From Vespa crabro (Eukaryota; Arthropoda; Insecta; Hymenoptera; Vespidae): a DNA stretch of 64,000 nucleotides. Each line of letters starts with the position of its first letter. The first letter of the stretch is position 1. Where the stretch lies: assembly GCF_910589235.1 (NCBI RefSeq), contig NC_060967.1, forward strand, positions 6,304,218-6,368,217. The letters run 5' to 3'. The notes beneath the pieces are model-generated. The model saw only the letters and a program-made list of their open reading frames with translations. It made no database searches and was not told the origin of the DNA. Made by a program: the position numbers and the translations under genes. Below, piece by piece: positions 35,160-45,988 of this stretch.

Positions 35160-35895
35160 TATAATATTTCTTTAGATCAGTTTTTCATTAATATTTTTTT
35201 TCTTAGCTATTAACTTTAATTAAATTAAATTCAGAATTTTATCGTTCGTATAATTAATATACATATATACATATTCTTTCGTTTTCCTTATTTCTTTTCA
35301 GCTAGCTCTAAGTTGTGGGAACGCGAACACGGGAAGGAATAATTAATAAATAGGATTATCTTAACATTTAAACAATGTACGATATACGTAAAGTATAATT
35401 AATTAATATTTAAACAATAAGATATTCTTAGCAACGTTATAAAAATCATATACATGTATTGTCATTTACTATCGATTAATAGATATAATAATATTTTTTT
35501 CAGAGAGAATAATATTTATTTGTATTAATCGTTTATTTTTCTTAAGTTTAATCAAATTAAATTTAGCATTTTATCGTCCGTATAATTAATTTACATATAT
35601 ATTAATTCTTTTTTCTTTCCTTATTTCTTTTCAGCTAGGTCTAGATCGTGGGATCGCGAACACGTGAGGGAATAATTAATTAATATTTAAATAATAGGAT
35701 ATTCTTAGCAACGTTATAGAGAACACGTACATATATTATTATATATTATCGATTAATAAATATAATATTTCTTTCAGAGAGAATAATATTTATTTATATC
35801 TGTGTTCAGAATATTTCATTTCTTTTTAATTAATCCTTTATTTTTCTTATGTTTAATTAAATTAAATTCAGCATTTTATCGTTCGAATAATTACT
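35160..35895. repeat. 333-bp tandem repeat, about 2.2 copies
   Basis: TTTCTTTTCAGCTAG occurs at 35291 and 35624, exactly 333 bp apart. Flanking words (GGGAACGCGAACACG/GGGATCGCGAACACG, GATATTCTTAGCAACGTTAT, AGAGAGAATAATATTTATTT) repeat in the same order. A partial third copy ends near 35895. No coding potential is seen. Confidence 0.85.
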
Positions 35896-35939
35896 GTCAT
35901 TTCTATTTTTTCTTATTTACTGTCATTAATTATCCTCTA

Positions 35940-37180
35940 TATATATCTCGGCTGGAAGCCATGGGTGTGTGCCTCCTCTGTGTGGGTTGCTGTCTCAGCA
36001 TCTTATAGAGCTGCTTCTCTTTTATTCTCTTTCTGGAGCTCTCCTTTCTATTTCATATTTTGCATTCTTATTTACTATTATTAATTATGATTTATAAGTC
36101 TCGGGTGGGACCCATGGGAGGGGCCCATGGGTGTGGGCCTCTTTGCGGGTTACTGTCTCAGCATCTTATATAGCTGCTTCTCTTTTCTTCTCTTTCTGGG
36201 GCTCTCTTTTCTATTTCATATTTTTCATACTGATTTACTATTATCAATTATGATTTATAAGTCTCGGGTGGGACCCATGGGATGGGGATATGGGTGTGGG
36301 CCTCTGTGCGGATTGCTGTCTCAGCATCGTGTAGAGCTGCTTCTATATTTTTGTCTTTCTGCAGCTTTCTCTTGTATCTCATATTTTTTTTCTTTAATTA
36401 TGTTCTTAATTATGTCATTAATATGTTATTTCTTTTCATTATGGCTTTTCAGATTTTTATTATGTTATTTCTATTTAATTATATTTTTATAGTTTTGATT
36501 ATGTTTTTAATATATTTTTATTAATTATGATTTACAAGTTTTAGGTAGGAACTATTAGATGAAGCGGACTGTTGTTTCAGCAGCGTGCAGAGCTACTTCT
36601 ATTTTCTTATCTTTCAGCAGCTCTCTTTTATTACTCATATTTTTCTTCTTTAATTATGTTTTTAATTATGTTTTTAATTATGTTTTTAATTATCTTATTA
36701 ATATGTTATTTCTTTTCATTATGTCTTTTCAGATTTATATTATGTTATTTCTTTTCATTATGTCTTTTCAGATTTATATTATGTTATTTCTTTTTAATTA
36801 TGTTTTTATGGTTTTAATTATGTTTTTAATATATTCTTTTTAATTATAATTTACAGGTTTTAGGTAGGAACCATTAGATGAAGCGGACTGTTGTTTCAGC
36901 AGCGTGCAGAGCTACTTCTATTTTCTTATCTTTCAGCAGCTCTCTTTTATTACTCATATTTTTCTTCTTTAATTATGTTTTTAATTATGTTTTTAATTAT
37001 GTTTTTAATTATGTTATTAATATGTTATTTCTTTTTATTATGTCTTTTTAGAATTTAATTATGTTATTTTCTTTTAATTATGTTTTTATGTTTTTAGGTT
37101 TGTTATTAATATATTCTTATTAATTTTCATTTTTAAGCATTAGGTAGGACCCATGAAATGAAGAGGACTGTTCTTTCAGC
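35940..37180. repeat. Complex tandem repeat, 163-bp then 256-320-bp units
   Basis: TGTCTCAGCA occurs at 35991, 36154 and 36317 (163-bp period), preceded each time by a TCTCGG.TGGGACCCATGGG-like segment. The variant TGTTTCAGCA follows at 36573 and 36892, and TCTTTCAGCA near 37171. The longer units arise from internal runs of TTTTTAATTATG words. Apparent open frames here are Phe/Ile/Leu-rich by-products of the repeats. Confidence 0.8.
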
Positions 37181-37249
37181 ATTATTATGTTTTATTTTAT
37201 ATATTCTTTTCTTTTTCTTATTTTCCTCTTAACTTCTTTTTTTCCAGGA

Positions 37250-38530
37250 TAGATCATCGAGATTCACTTGCGGTCGGATGCGTCATCCTAGCATGACATG
37301 GATTCATCATCGATTTTTACGCGCGAATACGGGCAGGATAGGAGAACACTCGCACGCTTGTCGGCAAGCACAGGCGTGGGTGTTTGCGGGCGCGACTAAA
37401 TTTCGTTTGATTGTTCGAATCGAAAACGTGAATTTAGAGTAGAGTCACCGTTTTTCTAACACTCACGTGAATGAACGCGGGCGCGACTTAAAAGTCCTAC
37501 CGGGGACTTCGTTTAAATTTGCTCGAATATTCGATTAGATTACCTCGCGAACGCGTTTTTTTAGAGTAGAGTCACCGTTTTCCGAACACTTGCGTGGGTG
37601 TCCGGGCGCGATTAAAAGTCCTATCATGGACTTCGTTTTAGTGTTGAAATGGGTGCGCGAACGGTTTACCTTGTAGTGCTGTACATAGCTAGCTGATGTT
37701 ATGATAATCCTCATATTTGGTAGCGGGGCGGAAATCCCGACAAATATCATGGAAAGTCTAAATATCGGTTAGCATATGTCACTTTGGATTTCAACTTAGA
37801 GTCACCGTTATTATCTAACACTCACGTGTGTTCGCGTGCGCGATTAAAAGTCCTACCGGGGACTTCGTTTTGTTTCCTCGAATATTCGATTAGTTTATTT
37901 AGAGTAGAGTCATCGTTTTTCGAACAATTGCGTGGGTGTCCGGGCGCGATTAAAAGTCCTATCATGGACTTCGTTGTAATGTTGAAATTCGGGGTGCGCT
38001 TCGGATTTCAACTTAGAGTCACCGTTTTTCTAACACTCACGTGAATGTTCGCTTGCGCGATTCAAAGTCCTACCGGGGACTTTGTTTTATTTCTTCGACA
38101 TTTCGATTAGATTACTTCGCGAATTTGGATAGGACAGTAGAATCTACGTAATTATAACACACGTGAGTGTCGCGAACGCGATTAATGCGCTTTGATTGTT
38201 CGAAATTCGGAAGCACGAATTTAGATGTGCTTAATAATCCGTTATTCCCGAGGCGAGGGTGTTGAACGGTAAAGCTCTCTGTAAGTGGGGTCCCTGTAGC
38301 TGAGGCTAGATACCTCCTGTTAGCTAAGTCGCCCTAAATATCCGAAGCGGAAGGCATAAGGGATCGGTATCGCGGAACGCGGATTTTAGAGTAAAGTAGA
38401 GTCACCGTTAGCTCGTGGGTCTCCACATGCAGCAACCTCCACGTGGTGAGACCTGGGTCGTTAATACTTGCAAAGTTTAATTATAAATCTTATAATGCAA
38501 GTATTATCGAGCGAATGGCTGCATATTGTA
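37250..38530. repeat. Module of 110-240-bp repeats with hairpin motif AAGTCC-N6-GGACTT (copy 1)
   Basis: AGAGTCACCGTT or AGAGTCATCGTT recurs at about 37440, 37566, 37798, 37905, 38014 and 38400. Between them lie GCGCGATTAAAAGTCC words with GGACTT six bases later. It starts with GGATAGATCATCGAG and ends with a distinct unit containing CAACCTCCACGTGGTGAGAC and CGAATGGCTGCAT. The base composition is much GC-richer than the surroundings. No coding frame or known family is recognised. Confidence 0.8.
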
Positions 38531-38689
38531 TTACTTTTCCATAATTTTTTTAATCTAATTCCAACTAAACATTAACATATTTCCATCTTATATAGCTAAT
38601 AATACTTCGAAAGAAGAAATATCACAGAATTTATTGTACAATAATTTCTTAGACGAACTAAAAGGAAATTTTTCTATCGCACTTTTTTG

Positions 38690-40050
38690 TCCGCTGTTAT
38701 TTCTATTTATTCTTATTTACTCTCACTAATTATCCTTTATATATCTCGGGTGGGACCCATGGGAGGGGCCTGTGGGCGAGGGCTTCTGTGCGGGTTGCTG
38801 TCACAGCATCATATAAAACTTTTTCTCTTGTCTTATCTTTTTTGGGGTCTCTATTCTTCTCTTTCTGGGGCTATTTTTTCTTACTCCGGCTCTCGTTTCT
38901 ATCTCATATTTTTCCTTTTGAATTATGGTTTCAATTATGTTATCATTATGTTATTTCCTTTTAATTATGTATTCTTAATATTTATTTATGTTGTTTCTTT
39001 CTAATTATGTATTTAATTGTGTGTCTAATTATGTGTTTATGTGTTTATGTTTCTAATTATGTTTTAATTATGTTCTTAATTATGTTTTTAATATATTCTT
39101 ATTAATTATGATTTATAGGTCTTAGGTAGGATCCATGGAATGGTGCTGAGCTGCACTTTTATTGTTTCTTTCTCTAGCTTTCTTATTTATTTATATATGT
39201 TCATTTTCTATATTATTTACTTATTATTATATTTATTTTCTATTTATAATCTATGTGTATATTATGTTTTATTTTATATATTTTTTTGCTTTCTCTTATT
39301 TTTCCTTAGCTTCTTTTTTTCAGGATAGATCATCGAGGGATAGGTTCATCTGCGCCCGGATCATACATCGTATGGCAGGATTCATCATCGATTTTTACGC
39401 GAGAATACGGGAAGGATAGGAAGAACACTGGCGCGCGTGTCGGCGGGCACAGGCGTAGGTGTTCTCGGGCGCGATTATATATCGTTTGATTGTTCGTATC
39501 GAAATCGCGAATTCTAGAGTAGAGTCATCGTTCTTCTAACACTCGCGTGGGTGTTCGGGCGCGATTAAAGGTCCTACCGTGGACTTCGTTTTGATTTCTT
39601 TAAAATCTCGATGGGGGTACTTCGCGAATTTCGGCTTAACAGTAGAATCTACGTAATTATAACACACACGTGAGTGTCGCGACGCGATTAGTATTTCTAA
39701 GGAGTGCGCTTTGTTTGTTCGAGATTCGGAAAGCACGAATTCGGATGTGCTTAATAACCCGTCATGTCTGAAGCGGACGGTGCTAATGGTGGAGCTATCT
39801 GTAAGAGGTGTGTAGTAGCTAAAGCTACACATACCCTGTTAGCTAAGAAGCCAATGCATTGAAGCGGAAAGGTATGGCGGATCGGTATCGCGGAACGCGG
39901 ATTTTAGAGTAGAGTCACCGTTAGCCCGTGGGTCTCCAATTGCAGCAACCTCCACGTGGTGGGACCTGGGTCGTTAATACTAGCAAAGTCTAATTGTAAA
40001 TCATATAACGCAAGTATTATCGGGCGAATGGCTGCATGTCTTTATCCGAC
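38690..40050. repeat. Second, shorter copy of the 35.9-38.5 kb module
   Basis: It repeats in order the TCTCGGGTGGGACCCATGGG segment (38745), the TTTTAATTATG-rich tract, GGATAGATCATCGAG (39325), the AGAGTCATCGTT/AGTCC unit (about 39518-39600), a roughly 200-bp segment with GGATCGGTATCGCGGAACGC, and the terminal CAACCTCCACGTGGTGGGAC unit (about 39945). It has fewer internal hairpin units than copy 1. The two are clearly duplicates that later diverged. Confidence 0.85.
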
Positions 40051-40225
40051 TTAAACATTTTTTCATTTCATATCTTACTAAACGTTAATGTACTTTTATT
40101 TTACTTAGCTATTTATGTTAGAATACCTAAAGATAAGAGTAGATGTTAAAGAATTTTTAAATAATTTCTTAGAAAAATATATTGAAAAGTTTTTAATTGT
40201 CTTAATAATTTAATTAAACAATATG

Positions 40226-41326
40226 ACATTTCGTAAAGCGTTTCATAGCTCTTAAAACGCGTTAGATAAAATTGCTATCTTTCGCTCTTTCTTGTTCGGA
40301 ACTTCTAAGAAGGAACACTGGAAGTACGATACGAGATACTACAAACATTTCGACGTTTACACCTCGGAGTACGAAAGGAGACTGACGTGGTATCTCGAAT
40401 CGTCCTTCGAATGGTCCTTTATTGTTGTCATTATCGATCGACGAAGGTTCACTGAAAACTATTTAATCTAACCCATCTTACGTGCTATGAAACGCTTTAC
40501 GAAATGTAAAATTATTTAATTATTGTCTCATCTTACTACGAGTATATGTACATTGTTTAAATAATTATAAAATGACTGTGTCTATATGATGAGTGAATGT
40601 ACCTGTACGGAGAGATATCATTTCGACGTTTACACCACGGAGAAAGAAAGGTGACTGACGTGGTATCTCGTATCGTCCTTCGAATGGTCCTTTCTTGTTG
40701 TCATTATCGATCGACGAAGGTTCACTGAAAACTATTTAATCTAACGCATCTTACGTGCTATGAAACGCTTTACGAAATGTAAAATTATTTAATTAATGTC
40801 TCATCGTACTACGAGTGTATGTACATTGTTTAAATAATTATAAAATGACTGTGTCTATATGACGAGTGAATGTATCGGTAAGGAAAGATATCATTTCGAC
40901 GTTTACACCTCGGAGTACGAAAGGAGACTGACGTGGTATCTCGTATCGTCCTTCGAATGGTCCTTTCTTGTTGTCATTATCGATCGACGAAGGTTCACTG
41001 AAAACTATTTAATCTAACCCATCTTACGTGCTATGAAACGCTTTACGAAATGTAAAATTATTTAATTAATGTCTCATCGTACTACGAGTGTATGTACATT
41101 GTTTAAATAATTATAAAATGACTGTGTCTATATGACGAGTGAATGTATCGGTAAGGAAAGATATCATTTCGACGTTTACACCTCGGAGTACGAAAGGAGA
41201 CTGACGTGGTATCCCGTATTGTCCTTCAAATGGTTCTTCCTTGTTGTCATTATCGATCGACGAAGATTGACTGAAAACTATTTAATCTAACGCATCTTAC
41301 GTGCTATGAAACGCTTTACGAAATGT
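40226..41326. mobile_element. 1.1-kb element with 24-bp perfect terminal inverted repeats and internal 273-bp tandem units
   Basis: ACATTTCGTAAAGCGTTTC then ATAGC (40226-40249) is inverted exactly at 41303-41326, and imperfect match continues about 20 bp inward (GCGTTAGAT). Inside, from about 40345, units of exactly 273 bp repeat about 3.6 times: CTTTAC ends at 40500, 40773, 41046 and 41319. Each unit ends in the right-hand terminal sequence. There is no ORF of note. It could be a MITE with internal amplification, or a tandem satellite with a chance inverted edge. Exact terminal symmetry favours the first. Confidence 0.65.
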
Positions 41327-41389
41327 AATATTTTTTTTTCTCTATTATAATATTATGATAATATTATTATAATAATATAATAATTTTAT

Positions 41390-42005
41390 TAGAATCATCG
41401 TTATATTAAGAAAGCATTGAAAATATTTTAAATGATTGGTGTAAAAATTTTTATATGTACTGTTCAGAGAAACAGAATATTGCTTATTTAATAAAAGTAA
41501 GAAATAAACAGTTCATACGCATCATCTAGCATGGATGTTGACGCAGTAGTCCCCGAAGCCCTAGTTGTTCGCAATTTCTCTCCACCATAGCATTAAACGT
41601 GTTAATACATTAAATTATGTCAACACATTAATTAATACAAACATTTACACTACGTACATTTGTTCGCCACTTTTTCTCAAGATATATTCTATTTTTACCT
41701 GCTGTAGTTATGTTATTACATTGTAGTGCTTATTCTTATTACTAATATCAAAATAATTATTACTGTGTAAAGATTATTACCAATATCCCTATTCTTACTA
41801 TTATTATACGTATTATTATGATTATAGTTAACAAAAAAAATTATTTATACTGTTTCTATAATTAAGAAGAAACTTATGAATGCTACTATTATTATTGTAT
41901 TGTATTGTACGAGTTGCGTCTGTTTCTCTCCCAGAAACGTATTAGTTGTTTCTTAGTTTCCACTTACATATTTCTTAATTACTTCTTAATTACTCTTATT
42001 TATTT
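41390..42005. repeat. Right copy of the roughly 620-bp direct duplication
   Basis: This is the partner of 29745-30370 at an offset of about 11.64 kb. It ends exactly where the T-rich minisatellite begins (CTTATTTATTTCTGGTTACG, about 41996-42015). An AT palindromic run (about 41340-41388) precedes it. Confidence 0.9.
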
Positions 42006-42715
42006 CTGGTTACGTCCGTAGTAGTTTTAGGTTTACTCCGGAATTGTGACTGGTTACGTCCGTAGTTTTTTTTTCCTGGTACCTTCCGGAATTGTGCCTG
42101 GTTACGTCCGTAGATTTTTATTTATTTTTTCATTTTTTTTCCCTGGTTCCTTACGGAGTTGTGACTGCCTACGTTCGTAGTTTCTTTTTCCTTTTGTTTT
42201 TCCTGGTTCCTTCCGCAGTTTTGACTGGATACGTGCGTAGTTTTCATATTCTTTTTTTTCTGGTTTCTTCCGGAGTTGTGAATGGTTACGTTCATAGTTT
42301 TTTTTATTTATTTTTCCTTTTTCTTCCTGGTTCCTTCCGGAGCTGTGACTGGCTACGTCCGTCGTTTTTTTTTCCATTTTTTTTTTCGTGGTTTCTGCTG
42401 GAGTTGTGCCTGGTTACGTTCATAGCTTTTTTATTTATTTATTTCTTTCCTGGTTCCTTCCGGAGTTGTGACTGGCTACATCAGCAGTTTTTTTATTTAT
42501 TTTTTTTTTCTTGTTCCTTTCGGAGTTGTGCCTGGTTACGTCCATAGTTTTTTTATTTATTTATTTTTTTCCTGGTTCCTTCCTGAGTTGTGACTGGATA
42601 AGTCCGTAGTTTTTTTATTTACTTTTTCTTTTTTATTTCCTGGTTCCTTCCGGAGTTGTGACTGCCTACGTTCGTAGTTTTTTTTCCTTTTTTTCTCCTG
42701 GTTCCTTCCGGAGTT

Positions 42716-45329
42716 GTGACTGGCTACATCCGTAGTTTTTTTTCCTGGTTGCTTCCAGAGTTGTGCCTGGTTACGTCCGTAGTTTTTTTATTTTTTTCTT
42801 CTTTTTTTTTACTATTCCCTTCCGGAGTTGTGATTGGCTACGTCCGTAGTTTTTTGTTCTTTATTTTTCCTGGTTATTTCCGGATTTGTGTTTGGTTTCG
42901 TTCGTGGTTTTTTTTTCTTTTTCTTTCCTGGTTCCTTCCGCAGTTTTGACTGCTTACGTGCGTAGTTTACATTTTCTTTTTTTTCTGGTTCCTTCCGGAG
43001 TTGTGCCTGGTTACGTTCATAGTTTTTTTTTATTTATTTTTACCTCTCTTTCCTGGTTCCTTCCGGAGCTCTGACTGGCTACGTCCGTATTTTTTTTTCC
43101 ATATTTTTTTCGTGGTTTCTGCTTGAGTTGTGCCTGGTTACGTCCATAGTTCTTTTATTTATTTGTTTTTTTCCTGGTTCCTTCCAGAGTAGTGACTGGC
43201 TACGTCCGTAGTTTTTTTTTCCATTTTTTTTTTCGTGGTTTCTGCTGGAGTTGTGCCTGGTTACGTTCATAGTTTTTTTATTTATTTATTTCTTTCCTGG
43301 TTCCTTCCGAAGTTGTGACTGGCTACGTCCGCAGTTTTTTTATTTATTTTTTTTTCCTGGTTCCTTTCGGAGTTGTGCCTGGTTACGTCCATAGTTATTT
43401 TATTTATTTATATTTTTCCTGGTTCCTTCTGGAGTTGTGACTGGATAAGTCCGTAGTTTTTTTATTTACTTTTTCTTTTTTATTTCCTGGTTCCTTCCGG
43501 AGTTGTGACTGCCTACGTTCGTAGTTTTTTTTCCTTTTTTTCTCCTGGTTCCTTCCGGAGTTGTGACTGGCTACATCCGTAGTTTTTTTTCCTGGTTGCT
43601 TCCAGAGTTGTGCCTGGTTACGTCCGTAGTTTTTTTATTTTTTTCTTCTTTTTTTTTACTGTTCCCTTCCGGAGTTGTGATTGGCTACGTCCGTAGTTTT
43701 TTGTTCTTTATTTTTCCTGGTTCTTTCCGGATTTGTGTTTGGTTTCATTCGTGGTTTTTTTTTCTTTTTCTTTCCTGGTTCCTTCCGCAGTTTTGACTGC
43801 TTATGTGCGTAGTTTACATTTTCTTTTTTTTCTGGTTACTTCCGGAGTTGTGCCTGGTTACGTTCATAGTTTTTTTTATTTATTTTTCCCTTTCTTTCCT
43901 GGTTCCTTCCGGAGCTCTGACTGGCTACGTCCGTAGTTTTTTTTTCCATTTTTTTTTTCGTGGTTTCTGCTGGAGTTGTGCCTGGTTACCTTCATAGTTT
44001 TTTTATTTATTTGTTTTTTTCCTGGTTCCTTCCGGAGTAGTGACTGGCTACGTCCGCAGTTTTTTTATTTATTTTTTCTTCCTGGTTCCTTACGGAATTG
44101 TGCCTGGTTACGTCCATAGTTTATTTATTTATTTATTTTTTTCCTGGTTCCTTCCGGAGTTGTGACTGGCTACGTCCGTAGTTTTTTGTTCTTTATTTTT
44201 CCTGGTTCTTTCCGGATTTGTGTTTGGTTTCGTTCGTGGTTTTTTTTCTTTTTCTTTCCTGGTTCCTTCCGCAGTTTTGACTGCTTACGTGCGTAGTTTA
44301 CATTTTCTTTTTTTTCTGGTTCCTTACGGAGTTGTGCCTGGTTACGTTCATAGTTTTTTTTATTTATTTTTCCCTTTCTTTCCTGGTTCCATCCGGAGCT
44401 CTGACTGGCTACGTCCGTATTTTTTTTTCCATTTTTTTTTCGTGGTTTCTGCTTGAGTTGTGCCTGGTTACGTCCATAGTTCTTTTATTTATTTGTTTTT
44501 TTCATGGTTCCTTCCGGAGTAGTGACTGGCTACGTCCGTAGTTTTTTTTTCCATTTTTTTTTTCGTGGTTTCTGCTGGAGTTGTGCCTGGTTACGTTCAT
44601 AGTTTTTTATTTATTTATTTTTTTCCTGGTTCCTTCCGGAGTTATGACTGGCTACGTCCGCAGTTTTTTTATTTATTTTTTCTTCTTTTTTCCTGGTTCC
44701 TTCCGGAGTTTTGACTGCCAACGTTCGCAGTTTTTTTTTCCTTTTTTTTCCTGGTTCCTTCCGGAATTGTGACTGGCTACGTCCGCTGTTTTTTTATTTA
44801 CTTTTTCTTTTTTATTTCCTGGTTCCTTCCGGAGTTGTGACTGCCTACGTTCGTAGTTTTTTTTCCTTTTTTTCTCCTGGTTCCTTCCGGAGTTGTGACT
44901 GGCTACATCCGTAGTTTTTTTTCCTGGTTGCTTCCAGAGTTGTGCCTGGTTACGTCCGTAGTTTTTTTATTTTTTTCTTCTTTTTTTTTACTGTTCCCTT
45001 CCGGAGTTGTGATTGGCTACGTCCGTAGTTTTTTGTTCTTTATTTTTCCTGGTTCTTTCCGGATTTGTGTTTGGTTTCATTCGTGGTTTTTTTTTCTTTT
45101 TCTTTCCTGGTTCCTTCCGCAGTTTTGACTGCTTATGTGCGTAGTTTACATTTTCTTTTTTTTCTGGTTACTTCCGGAGTTGTGCCTGGTTACGTTCATA
45201 GTTTTTTTTATTTATTTTTCCCTTTCTTTCCTGGTTCCTTCCGGAGCTCTGACTGGCTACGTCCGTAGTTTTTTTTTCCATTTTTTTTTTCGTGGTTTCT
45301 GCTGGAGTTGTGCCTGGTTACCTTCATAG
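42716..45329. repeat. Higher-order duplications of 847 and 1332 bp within the minisatellite
   Basis: The segment starting at 42716 recurs at 43563 (offset 847) and again at 44895 (offset 1332 from the second). Hundreds of base pairs keep the same order of core variants and almost the same T-run lengths. The 43563-43997 and 44895-45329 copies appear essentially identical. Confidence 0.85.
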
Positions 45330-45988
45330 TTTTTTTATTTATTTGTTTTTTTCCTGGTTCCTTCCGGAGTAGTGACTGGCTACGTCCGTAGTTTTTTTTT
45401 CCATTTTTTTTTTCGTGGTTTCTGCTGGAGTTGTGCCTGGTTACGTTCATAGTTTTTTTATTTATTTATTTTTTTCCTGGTTCCTTCCGGAGTTATGACT
45501 GGCTACGTCCGCAGTTTTTTTATTTATTTTTTCTTCTTTTTTCCTGGTTCCTTCCGGAGTTTTGACTGCCAACGTTCGCAGTTTTTTTTTCCTTTTTTTT
45601 CATGGTTCCTTCCGGAATTGTGACTGGCTACGTCCGCAGTTTTTTTATTTATTTTATTTTCCTGGTTCCTTTCGGAGTTGTGCCTGCTTACGTCCATAGT
45701 TTTTTTATTTATTTATTTTTTTCCTGGTTCCTTCCGAAGTTGTGACTGGCTACGTCCGCAGTTTTTTATTTATTTTTTCTTCTTTTTTCCTGGTTCCTTC
45801 CGGAGTTTTGACTGCCAACGTTCGCAGTTTTTTTTTCCTTTTTTTTTCCTGGTTCCTTCCGGAGTTGTGACTGGCTACGTCCGTTGTTTTTTTATTTTCT
45901 TCTTCTTTTTTTTACTGGTCCCTTCCGGAGTTGTGACTGGCTATGTCCGTAGTTTTTTGTTCTTCTTTTTTCCTGGTACTTTCCGGAT

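Noticed and set aside
35802..36843. Phe/Ile-rich open frames resembling membrane proteins
   Set aside because: They are translations of the TTTTAATTATG tandem repeats, and several overlap in different frames.
29745..42005. The 620-bp direct repeats as LTRs of one 12-kb retrotransposon
   Set aside because: No TG...CA ends, primer-binding site or polymerase coding sequence lies between them; the interior is satellites.
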